NCBI GenBank assembly: GCA_002469545.1 | Contig: DKMK01000102.1 | Coordinates: 1 to 12,757 of the forward strand | Length of the DNA: 12,757 bases | Direction: 5' to 3' | Origin: Rhodobacterales bacterium UBA7416 | GTDB taxonomy: Bacteria > Pseudomonadota > Alphaproteobacteria > Rhodobacterales > Rhodobacteraceae | In this document: positions 1 to 6,525 of the stretch, piece after piece | Layout: every line of letters begins with the position of its first letter | Position numbering within the stretch: position 1 is the stretch's first letter | Notes under the pieces: generated by a model | Seen by the model: only the letters and a program-made list of their open reading frames with translations | Told to the model about the DNA's origin: nothing | Database searches by the model: none | Translations under genes and position numbers: made by a program

Positions 1-1374
1 CAAATAACTGTGCGGCCCATCCGCCAAATGAACGCCACGGCGTTCCAGTTGCGTAAGGAAAAATGATCGATGCACCATCTTGCTGGTCAGTGCCGTGGCG
101 ATTGAAACGGCAACCATCACCGCCAATCCAGCTTGCCAATCACCGGTCAACTCGATCACAATCAAAGTCGTTGAAATCGGCGCACCCAATACAGCCGCCG
201 CAACCGCACCCATCCCTGCAAGGGCATACAGCGTCTCGTCTCCTTCTACCGATGGAAACACAGAAACCGCAATCGCGCCAAAGGCTAAACCAGTCAACGC
301 ACCCATCATCAAAGCTGGCGAAAACACCCCGCCGCCCATGCGACCAGCCAACGTAATAACCACGGCCAATGCTTTGACACAAGCGAACAAAATGGCAGTT
401 CCTAACAGCAATTCACCACTTAACGCATGCGATGTTGTTTCATAACCAACGCCAATAATGTGCGGAAATTGCAATGCAATGATGCCCAACAATGCCCCCG
501 CAAACGCAGGGCGCATCCATGTGGGAAACCCAAACTTTGCTTGTGCGTGGTCACCAACATCTTCGGCCCAAAATATTGCACGGATCAATGCAACTGCAAC
601 AAATGCACAGACCGCGCCTAACAAGACATATGCCGGTAATTCCACATAAAAATCACGTGTATGAACAGGCAAAATAAATTCAGTAATATTGCCAAAATAC
701 AATCGGCTGACCACGCTACCAGCAACTGCGGCAATTAAAATCGGCGCTAATGCATGCACAGCATAGTGGCGTAAAACCACCTCCATCGCGAACAAAGCAC
801 CCGCTAGTGGCGCATTGAATGACGCCGCCACGGCCGCCGCAACGGCACAGCCCATTAGATCGCGCGCCGTCACAGCATCCGCCTTAATCAGTCGCGAAAT
901 TTTAGAACTGATCAACGCCCCAAAATGCACAACAGGCCCTTCACGCCCCGTTGATCCACCAGTGGACAACGTAATCAACGACGCAAACGCCGATGCTAAT
1001 CCTGCGCGACCCTCAACCTTACCATCATGAATTGCGGCCCCTTCAATCACATGAGCCACCGAGCGCGCACGCCCATCTGGCGTGAAACGGTGCAAAATCA
1101 ATCCAACCAAAAGACCCCCAAAAACGGGCAACCCCATAACCAAAAACCACGGTAATTCACGCGCCGCAGATGCTAACATCACATCGCTCTCGCCGTACAA
1201 CTGCGTTTGCAACCACGCAATCGTCAACCGAAACCCCAGCGTAGCAAAGCCAGCAGCAATACCAATTACCAGCGCAATGATCCAAAATTGAAGCTGTCCG
1301 GGACCATGTTTTCGTAATGAAATGAACGGAGCCCTTAAGTGCGAAATCACACGATCTATTTTCGGATTATTCAC
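1..1374 (-). CDS. ClC-family voltage-gated chloride channel / Cl-/H+ antiporter (3' end outside the window)
   Basis: Integral inner-membrane protein that moves chloride, either as a channel or in exchange for protons. Reading back from GTG at 1374 gives 458 codons without a stop up to the window edge, so the C-terminus is missing. Visible ClC motifs are STGREGP (residues 141-147; E145 is the gating glutamate), FNAPLAGALF (186-195) and GGGVFSPAL (347-355), embedded in many hydrophobic helices. The start is GTG because an in-frame TAA lies at 1389-1387, an AGGGG ribosome binding site sits at 1386-1382, and no ATG fits. Oddities: the classical GSGIP loop is replaced by RSVAH (104-108), the position of the E. 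coli proton glutamate E203 is Val199, and the chloride-binding tyrosine region reads SFFLTQL. The chain continues past the last helix (LERRGVHL), as in ClCs that carry C-terminal CBS domains, but none is visible here. Divergent from the oxidase gene. Family call very secure; channel versus exchanger is open. Confidence 0.95.
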   Translation of the reverse strand, partial: MNNPKIDRVISHLRAPFISLRKHGPGQLQFWIIALVIGIAAGFATLGFRLTIAWLQTQLYGESDVMLASAARELPWFLVMGLPVFGGLLVGLILHRFTPDGRARSVAHVIEGAAIHDGKVEGRAGLASAFASLITLSTGGSTGREGPVVHFGALISSKISRLIKADAVTARDLMGCAVAAAVAASFNAPLAGALFAMEVVLRHYAVHALAPILIAAVAGSVVSRLYFGNITEFILPVHTRDFYVELPAYVLLGAVCAFVAVALIRAIFWAEDVGDHAQAKFGFPTWMRPAFAGALLGIIALQFPHIIGVGYETTSHALSGELLLGTAILFACVKALAVVITLAGRMGGGVFSPALMMGALTGLAFGAIAVSVFPSVEGDETLYALAGMGAVAAAVLGAPISTTLIVIELTGDWQAGLAVMVAVSIATALTSKMVHRSFFLTQLERRGVHLADGPHSYL

Positions 1375-1433
1375 CGCACCGCCCCTTTAAATATGCCCGC
1401 CTCTACGATAGCGTTGCGCAAACGGAGAGCCTT
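1375..1433. promoter_or_regulatory. Divergent intergenic region between the ClC and oxidase genes
   Basis: These 59 bases must carry 5' signals for both genes unless the promoters lie inside the neighbouring coding sequence. Directly seen are the two ribosome binding sites: AGGGG on the minus strand (1386-1382) for the GTG start at 1374, and GGAG on the plus strand (1424-1427) six bases before the ATG at 1434. A TACGAT at 1404-1409 could be a plus-strand -10 box, but no -35 box is present at a suitable distance. I therefore do not assign promoters. Confidence 0.4.
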
Positions 1434-2810
1434 ATGAGCGATATTGCAGCAGCCATCACAGAAATTAAAGCATTACTTGGCGATCGGATGAATACATCCA
1501 AATCCATGCGTGATCTCCACGGCCAAAACGAAGCTTATTTTGATCACATGCCCCCCGACGGTGTCGCCTTCCCGCGCACCACCCAAGAAGTGTCGGACAT
1601 TGTAAAAGCCTGTGCAAAACATGCCTGCCCAATCATTCCATGGGGTGTTGGCACATCCCTAGAGGCACATGCCCTGCCCATCCACGGTGGCATAACGATT
1701 GATATGACAGAAATGAACCAAGTCTTAAACGTCTTGGACCAAGATCTGTTAGCTGTCGTTCAACCAGGCGTCACCCGCGAATCTTTGAACGCAGAACTGC
1801 GTGCCACCGGTTTGTTTTTCCCCGTCGACCCAGGTGCAAACGCAACCCTTGGCGGCATGACGGCAACGCGTGCATCTGGCACGACCGCCGTGCGATACGG
1901 CACCATGCGCGAAAATGTATTCGCCATGGAAGTGGTGATGCCAGACGGGCGCATTGTGCGCACAGGCACACGCGCGAAAAAATCGTCAGCGGGTTATGAT
2001 TTAACCAAACTCTTCATCGGCAGCGAAGGCACATTGGGCATTATCACCGAATTAACCCTGCGCCTTCAGGGTCAACCAGAAGCAATCGCAGCCGCCGTTT
2101 GTGATTTCCCCACAATCAACGACGCGGTGAACGTTGTCATCACAGCCGTGCAAATGGGCATTCCCATGGCCCGTATGGAATTGATCGACGAAACTTCGAT
2201 CCGTGCAATCAACGCATATTCAAATTTCGATTACCCGACTGTCCCACACCTGTTCATGGAATTTCACGGGTCAGACGTTGGCGTCAAAGACCAATCAGAA
2301 TCCATGGCATCAATAATCAGCGAATTCGGCGGCGGTGACTTTCAGTGGTCGACAAAAACAGAAGATCGCAATCGATTATGGGCCGCACGTCACCAAGCAT
2401 ACAATGCAACCAAAGCATTGTTTCCGGGCCAACTCGGCATGTCGACTGACATCTGTGTCCCAATTTCAAAACTGGCACAAGCAATCGAAGACACTCAAAA
2501 TGATTTAAACGAATGCGGGGTCACGGCGGCGATCATCGGCCATGTCGGCGATGGAAACTACCACACCCTTATGTTCAGCGATCCAAACCATCCAGAACAG
2601 CTGGCATTGAACAAACAATTGGCACACCGGATGGCCGAACGCGCACTTGAAATACATGGCACTGTTACGGGCGAACATGGGATCGGTGTGGGAAAAATGA
2701 AATATATGGCCCAAGAACACGGCGATGCGTTGTCATTGATGGTCGATATCAAACGCGCGTTTGATCCACAAAACATCATGAACCCAGGTAAAATGGTCCC
2801 AATGAACTAA
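1434..2810 (+). CDS. FAD-linked oxidase, D-lactate dehydrogenase (cytochrome)-type / glycolate oxidase GlcD-like
   Basis: Predicted flavoenzyme of 458 residues oxidising a D-2-hydroxy acid, most likely D-lactate to pyruvate, with electrons passed to cytochrome c or quinone. The N-terminal half (about 43-213) is a PCMH-type FAD-binding domain: PWGVGTSLEAH at 69-79, VDPGANATLGG at 131-141 and the SAGYDLTKLFIGSEGTLG region at 185-202. The C-terminal half (about 215-455) is the FAD-oxidase C domain with HVGDGNYH (370-377, typical metal/substrate histidines), GTVTGEHGIG (409-418) and the usual ending IMNPGKMVP. Length is normal for the LDHD/DLD family. No signal peptide or membrane segment is obvious, and no glcE/glcF or lactate permease gene is adjacent. 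The start has a GGAG ribosome binding site six bases upstream. The substrate is not determined by sequence: D-lactate, glycolate and D-2-hydroxyglutarate enzymes share this fold, though the overall pattern is nearest to LDHD. Confidence 0.88.
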   Translation: MSDIAAAITEIKALLGDRMNTSKSMRDLHGQNEAYFDHMPPDGVAFPRTTQEVSDIVKACAKHACPIIPWGVGTSLEAHALPIHGGITIDMTEMNQVLNVLDQDLLAVVQPGVTRESLNAELRATGLFFPVDPGANATLGGMTATRASGTTAVRYGTMRENVFAMEVVMPDGRIVRTGTRAKKSSAGYDLTKLFIGSEGTLGIITELTLRLQGQPEAIAAAVCDFPTINDAVNVVITAVQMGIPMARMELIDETSIRAINAYSNFDYPTVPHLFMEFHGSDVGVKDQSESMASIISEFGGGDFQWSTKTEDRNRLWAARHQAYNATKALFPGQLGMSTDICVPISKLAQAIEDTQNDLNECGVTAAIIGHVGDGNYHTLMFSDPNHPEQLALNKQLAHRMAERALEIHGTVTGEHGIGVGKMKYMAQEHGDALSLMVDIKRAFDPQNIMNPGKMVPMN

Positions 2811-4444
2811 AGTAACGCTTGCGCCGCAGCACGTGCCTGTGGCGTGATTGTATCGCCTGCTAACATCCGTGCGATTTCGTCAATGCGCTGATCGGTGTCC
2901 AATTTAACAACAGTTGAAAATGTTGCGCCATCACGTACTGACTTGCTGACTTGCCAGTGATGCGCACCTTTGGCTGCCACTTGTGGGCTGTGCGTTACGA
3001 CCAAAACTTGGGCCTTGGACGCAATTTCAGACAAACGTTGTCCAACAGCGGCGGCTGTCGCACCGCCAACACCACGGTCAATTTCATCGAAAATCATCGT
3101 CAAACCTTCGGCGCGGCGCGTCAAACAGACCTTCAGTGCCAATAAAAAACGCGATAGCTCGCCACCAGATGCAATTTTATTGATCGGACCTGCGGGTGCG
3201 CCCGGATTGGTTGCCACCATAAAAGTAACGTTATCAATACCATCTGACCCAGCCATTGCTGTTTCAACTTCTGTCACAAACACAGCCCGCTCTAACTTCA
3301 ACGGCGCCAATTCGCCCGCCATTGCAGTTTCCAATTCCTGTGCAGCCTTATGTCGTGCCAATGACAATGCATCAGCTTCTTGATCATAATCCGCCTGCGC
3401 CTGTAATAACTGTTTTTCCAAGGCGTCGATTTCGCCCGCACCTAAATCAATCGCCTGCAATTTCTGGGCGATACCCGCGCCGAACGCAGCCAAATCATCG
3501 GGCAAAACACTGTGCTTTCGTGCCAATGCACGAATTGCAAACAACCGCTCTTCAACTTGTTCTAATTCATGGGGATCAAAATCCAACGCCTGAAGACATG
3601 TTTCAACACCGTGCTGTGCTTCGGACAATTCAGACACTGCACGTCCAAGCGCGGCAATCGCCCCACTCAAACGCCCCTCTGATTGATCCAACGCCCCATC
3701 CAACCAACGGTTCGCATCATTCAACAAGCCCTCGGCTCCATCCAAACTTAACGCTTGTGCCGCCTTTGTTATATCTTCGCGAATTTTTTCGGACCCTTGC
3801 ATCAACCGACGCTTTGCATCCAACGTCTGATCTTCACCTGCAACCGGGTTTAAAACCTCTATCTCGTCAAAGGAATGTCGCAGATATTCTTGGTCTAGCT
3901 TTGCTGCTTCCAATGCCGCACGCGATACGTCCAACGACTTGGTAATCGCATGGCGTGCTTTATATGCTTGCCGTACAGGCGTTAAATCATGACCCGCAAA
4001 TGCATCCAACAAATCACGATGCCCACGCGGGTTTAGCAATCCGCGATCATCATGTTGACCATGCAACTCCACCAACGTCTCTGACAGTTGGCGCAAAATT
4101 TCACCCGAACACCGTCGATCATTCACATACGCCGTCTTGCGTCCATCACGCGCATTCGTACGACGAAGTATCAACTCTTCTGACGACGGCAATCCCGCAT
4201 CAGCCAAAATCTTATGTGCTGGATGCGTTGGTGCCAGATCAAACCAAGCAGTCACTTCACCTTGGTCAGCGCCACTGCGCACCAAATCCGCACGACCACG
4301 CCAGCCCAAAACGAAACCCAAGCTGTCCAACAAAATTGATTTACCTGCACCAGTTTCACCTGTCAGCACGTTCAATCCAGACTGAAAATCCAATTCCAGC
4401 CGATCAATCAGCAACATATCTGTGATGTGAAGACCGCGCAGCAT
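2807..4444 (-). CDS. recN: DNA repair protein RecN (SMC-like ATPase)
   Basis: RecN is an SMC-like ATPase that gathers broken DNA ends during recombinational repair of double-strand breaks in the cytoplasm. The 545 residues match the family length (E. coli about 553). Walker A is GETGAGKS (29-36). The central part (about 150-380) is long, charged and helical, as expected for the short RecN coiled coil. The ABC signature is SGGELSR (426-432), Walker B is MIFDEID (450-456), and the H-loop region is VVTHSP (482-487). It starts six bases after the bamD stop with no strong ribosome binding site, so translation is probably coupled to bamD. I saw no LexA-type operator, but the gap is too small to hold one. 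Its stop (TAG, 2809-2807) overlaps the stop of the convergent oxidase gene. Complete and undamaged. Confidence 0.97.
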   Translation of the reverse strand: MLRGLHITDMLLIDRLELDFQSGLNVLTGETGAGKSILLDSLGFVLGWRGRADLVRSGADQGEVTAWFDLAPTHPAHKILADAGLPSSEELILRRTNARDGRKTAYVNDRRCSGEILRQLSETLVELHGQHDDRGLLNPRGHRDLLDAFAGHDLTPVRQAYKARHAITKSLDVSRAALEAAKLDQEYLRHSFDEIEVLNPVAGEDQTLDAKRRLMQGSEKIREDITKAAQALSLDGAEGLLNDANRWLDGALDQSEGRLSGAIAALGRAVSELSEAQHGVETCLQALDFDPHELEQVEERLFAIRALARKHSVLPDDLAAFGAGIAQKLQAIDLGAGEIDALEKQLLQAQADYDQEADALSLARHKAAQELETAMAGELAPLKLERAVFVTEVETAMAGSDGIDNVTFMVATNPGAPAGPINKIASGGELSRFLLALKVCLTRRAEGLTMIFDEIDRGVGGATAAAVGQRLSEIASKAQVLVVTHSPQVAAKGAHHWQVSKSVRDGATFSTVVKLDTDQRIDEIARMLAGDTITPQARAAAQALL

Positions 4445-4450
4445 CGCGGG

Positions 4451-5293
4451 TTATAGCCATTGCCCTTTGGCAACACGACGCCAAATCGTGCGTAACCACT
4501 TCGTGGCGCGCCTATCACCTGCCTCGGTCGACAAACCTTGGCCCGTCAGCAATACGTGACTATCTTTGAACCAATCAGAGGCCGCAAAGTTATGCCCCAA
4601 AATCGCCCCAGCCGTCTGCGCATCCGCAGTCAGGCCCAATGATAAATAAGATTCAACCAAACGATGTAATGCTTCGGGTGTGTGTGATGTTGTTTGGAAT
4701 TCTTCAACAACGACACGGAAACGGTTGATCGCAGCGCCAAAATGTCCGCGCTTCAGGTAATAGCGCCCGATTTCCATTTCCTTGCCGGCCAGATGGTCCA
4801 AAGCCAGATCAAACTTCAACAATGATGTCGTTGCATATTCGCTATCTGGGTAACGCTCAATCACTGTACGCAGTGCTTGCAATGCTTGGAACGTCACACC
4901 TTGGTCACGGCTCACGTCGTCAATTTGGTCGTAAAAGCTAAGCGCCATCAAATACTGTGCATATGGTGCATCTTGATCCGCAGGATAGAAATCCAAATAA
5001 CGCTGCGCATCTGCGCGGCTTTGTTCGTAATTGCCATCTTGATGGTTGGAAAATGCAGACATAATCAACGCACGTTTGGCCCATTCAGAATAAGGATACA
5101 AACGTTCCACATCGGCGAACAGAACTGCCGCATTGTCGGCTTTGCCACGCGCTAATTCTGCCTCAGCAGACTCAAATATTTGTTGTGGGGGCTGATCAGC
5201 CAACGGCGCTTCTTTTTCGGCCTGTCCACAAGATGACACAACGAAAGAAACGACGAGCAAAGGCCATATAATTTTGCTCGTATTCATGCGCAT
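4451..5293 (-). CDS. bamD: Outer-membrane assembly lipoprotein BamD (ComL/YfiO)
   Basis: Lipoprotein of the BAM complex, which folds beta-barrel proteins into the outer membrane; BamD is anchored in the inner leaflet facing the periplasm. The 280-residue product has a signal sequence with a hydrophobic core (residues 8-19) and lipobox VSSC with lipidated Cys22. The residue after it is Gly, consistent with outer-membrane sorting. The rest is TPR-like: FESAEAELARGKADNAAVLFADVERLYPYSEWA (about 40-72) is the family hallmark, followed by further helical repeats (YPADQDAPYAQYLMALSFYDQI, then RYPDSEY). Of the two nearby ATGs, the first (5293) is chosen because AGGA lies eight bases upstream of it; the second, two codons on, would be too far from it. 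Forms an operon with recN. A hairpin lies in its leader. Confidence 0.94.
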   Translation of the reverse strand: MRMNTSKIIWPLLVVSFVVSSCGQAEKEAPLADQPPQQIFESAEAELARGKADNAAVLFADVERLYPYSEWAKRALIMSAFSNHQDGNYEQSRADAQRYLDFYPADQDAPYAQYLMALSFYDQIDDVSRDQGVTFQALQALRTVIERYPDSEYATTSLLKFDLALDHLAGKEMEIGRYYLKRGHFGAAINRFRVVVEEFQTTSHTPEALHRLVESYLSLGLTADAQTAGAILGHNFAASDWFKDSHVLLTGQGLSTEAGDRRATKWLRTIWRRVAKGQWL

Positions 5294-5313
5294 AAAGTCA
5301 TTCCTGTGTATTC

Positions 5314-5334
5314 GGCGTTCGAAAATTCAACGCC
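5314..5334 (-). promoter_or_regulatory. Inverted repeat in the bamD leader
   Basis: Perfect 6-base arms GGCGTT and AACGCC separated by nine bases, lying about 20 bases upstream of the bamD start and just before its ribosome binding site. In RNA it would make a short GC-rich hairpin that could modulate translation. In DNA it could be an operator. It has no U-tract, so it is not an intrinsic terminator. Function unknown. Confidence 0.35.
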
Positions 5335-5426
5335 TTGCTGTCGTGTCTTAACATATTTTGAGGAAAGGAAAAACGGATTCAAGCGTTTAATCGTCAAAAA
5401 CTGGAATTGGATGCTGCTTGGGCGTC

Positions 5427-6341
5427 TTACTGCACAAAATCCGCGGCAGAAATGTCTGCACCAGGCAGGTCATGACTGATATCTTGGCTGCATTCGATCA
5501 TTTCCCACGCATCCGGTTGTGCAAACAACGCGCGCAAGATTAGATTGGTTGCCTTATGACCCGCACGCTTACCTTTGTATGCGCCCAAAATCGGTGCACC
5601 AGCCAAATATAAATCGCCCAACGCATCCAACATTTTGTGGCGAACACATTCGTCTTCGCGACGGAAACCTTCAGGGTTCAAAACAACGTCTTGATCCACA
5701 ACAATTGCATTATCCAAGCTGCCACCACGCGCCAGACCCATAGATTGTAGGTAATCCACGTCCGCGCGACGCACAAACGTACGACAATTCGACAATTCAC
5801 GTACAAATGAACCATTTGCCATGTTCAATGTTTTCAACTGACGCCCAATTGCCGCCGCATCGAAATCAATCTCAAAATCAATTTCAAGGTTATCAGCAGG
5901 CGATAAGCTGACTTCAACATCATCAAAGGCCACATGAACTGGCTTTAGGATGCGAATGGCGCGAATTGGTGCATCCAATGGCTGAACACCAGCGCGTAAA
6001 ATCTCAGCCACAAAAGGTGCCGCCGAACCGTCCATGATTGGAACTTCAGGTCCGTCGATATCGATCAATGCGTTGTGAATGCCTGTACCTGCCAAAGCAG
6101 CCATCAAATGTTCAATTGTGGACACTTCTACGCCGTCTTCATTTGCAATACGCGTACAAAGCTGCGTGTCATTAACCGCATCGTAACGCGCGGGAATTAA
6201 ATTATCACGATCAACAATGTCTGAACGACGAAACCAAATTCCATATTCTGCTGATGCAGGGGTGATTTTCAAACGCGCAGGTGCGCCTGAATGCAATCCA
6301 GCACCAGTCATATGGATGGTCTTTTTAACAGTCGTTTGCAT
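5427..6341 (-). CDS. lpxC: UDP-3-O-acyl-N-acetylglucosamine deacetylase LpxC
   Basis: Zinc hydrolase for the committed step of lipid A synthesis: it deacetylates UDP-3-O-acyl-GlcNAc in the cytoplasm. The 304 residues match E. coli LpxC (305). The N-terminus KKTIHMTGAGLHSG (6-19) is the family start. Zinc ligands are visible as His78 (in STIEHLMAAL, with catalytic Glu77) and His235/Asp239 (HKMLDALGD). The catalytic His262 lies in RAGHKATN, and NCRTFV is at 185-190. I chose ATG at 6341, with AGGGA four bases upstream (6350-6346). The frame stays open to 6497, but those codons would lie on the ftsZ terminator and show no family similarity. Because that terminator separates it from ftsZ, lpxC should have its own promoter between about 6350 and 6460, a stretch with two GANTC sites and a palindrome. 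This placement after ftsZ and before bamD is typical of alphaproteobacteria. Confidence 0.97.
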   Translation of the reverse strand: MQTTVKKTIHMTGAGLHSGAPARLKITPASAEYGIWFRRSDIVDRDNLIPARYDAVNDTQLCTRIANEDGVEVSTIEHLMAALAGTGIHNALIDIDGPEVPIMDGSAAPFVAEILRAGVQPLDAPIRAIRILKPVHVAFDDVEVSLSPADNLEIDFEIDFDAAAIGRQLKTLNMANGSFVRELSNCRTFVRRADVDYLQSMGLARGGSLDNAIVVDQDVVLNPEGFRREDECVRHKMLDALGDLYLAGAPILGAYKGKRAGHKATNLILRALFAQPDAWEMIECSQDISHDLPGADISAADFVQ

Positions 6342-6345
6342 GTGA

Positions 6346-6350
6346 TCCCT
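6346..6350 (-). promoter_or_regulatory. Ribosome binding site deciding the lpxC start
   Basis: AGGGA on the minus strand, four bases before ATG 6341. It supports this start over the long upstream extension of the frame. The spacing is a little short. Confidence 0.5.
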
Positions 6351-6423
6351 AATCGTATTCAAGACAGTATTGGTTATCTTAGTACGGTTTTCGGTCAAAT
6401 CACTCAATTCACGCTTTGTGACT

Positions 6424-6438
6424 GAATCTAACAGAATC
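6424..6438. promoter_or_regulatory. Paired GANTC (CcrM) sites upstream of lpxC
   Basis: Two GAATC sites, at 6424-6428 and 6434-6438, exactly ten bases apart and therefore on the same helical face. They lie 83-97 bases upstream of the lpxC start, in the only place its promoter can be. GANTC is the target of the cell-cycle methylase CcrM in most alphaproteobacteria. The sites are directly seen; a regulatory role is inferred. Confidence 0.5.
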
Positions 6439-6445
6439 TGTAATA

Positions 6446-6460
6446 TTGGGCTCAGCCCAA
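6446..6460. promoter_or_regulatory. 15-base palindrome between the ftsZ terminator and lpxC
   Basis: TTGGGCT C AGCCCAA is a near-perfect palindrome with 7-base arms and a single central base. It sits directly beyond the ftsZ terminator and about 105 bases upstream of lpxC. It could be an operator for a dimeric regulator of lpxC, or a second hairpin at the end of the ftsZ transcript. No U-tract follows on the minus strand. Confidence 0.35.
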
Positions 6461-6461
6461 C

Positions 6462-6489
6462 AAAAAAGGCGCGAAAAACCGCGCCTTTT
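6462..6489 (-). terminator. Strong Rho-independent terminator of ftsZ
   Basis: Perfect 10-base inverted repeat: AAAAGGCGCG (minus strand 6489-6480), loop GUUUUU, then CGCGCCTTTT, ending in six T residues (6467-6462). It starts 36 bases after the ftsZ stop. It separates ftsZ from lpxC and implies a separate lpxC promoter. On the other strand the hairpin is followed by TTTTATT, a weaker tail. Confidence 0.93.
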
Positions 6490-6490
6490 A

Positions 6491-6505
6491 TTAACATTTA
6501 TTTAA
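6491..6505. promoter_or_regulatory. CtrA-like motif TTAA-N7-TTAA
   Basis: TTAA at 6491-6494 and TTAA at 6502-6505 with exactly seven bases between them, matching the gapped binding motif of the alphaproteobacterial cell-cycle regulator CtrA. It lies between the ftsZ stop and its terminator, about 150 bases upstream of lpxC. The stretch is very AT-rich, so a chance match is quite possible, and CtrA in Rhodobacterales mainly controls motility and gene-transfer agents. Confidence 0.25.
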
Positions 6506-6525
6506 ATTTACCTACTGAAACCGGC

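Noticed and set aside
1393..1404. 12-base direct repeat ATGCCCGCCTCT here and at 12681-12692
   Set aside because: Several 12-base repeats are expected by chance in a window this size; flanks share nothing.
3256..3945. Open frame of 229 codons on the plus strand opposite recN
   Set aside because: Low-complexity His/Pro/Thr-rich product, antisense to a well-supported gene; a shadow of its codon use.
5371..5388. AAACG/CGTTT inverted repeat followed by a few Ts downstream of lpxC
   Set aside because: Only five pairs, two of them G-C, with an 8-base loop; too weak to call a terminator.
6393..6398. TTGACC as a -35 box for lpxC (minus strand)
   Set aside because: No acceptable -10 box at 16-18 bases; TAAGAT is only 11 bases away. 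Promoter left unassigned.
6342..6497. N-terminal extension of lpxC to ATG 6497 (52 extra codons)
   Set aside because: It would start on the ftsZ terminator hairpin and has no LpxC similarity; ATG 6341 has a ribosome binding site and gives the family length.
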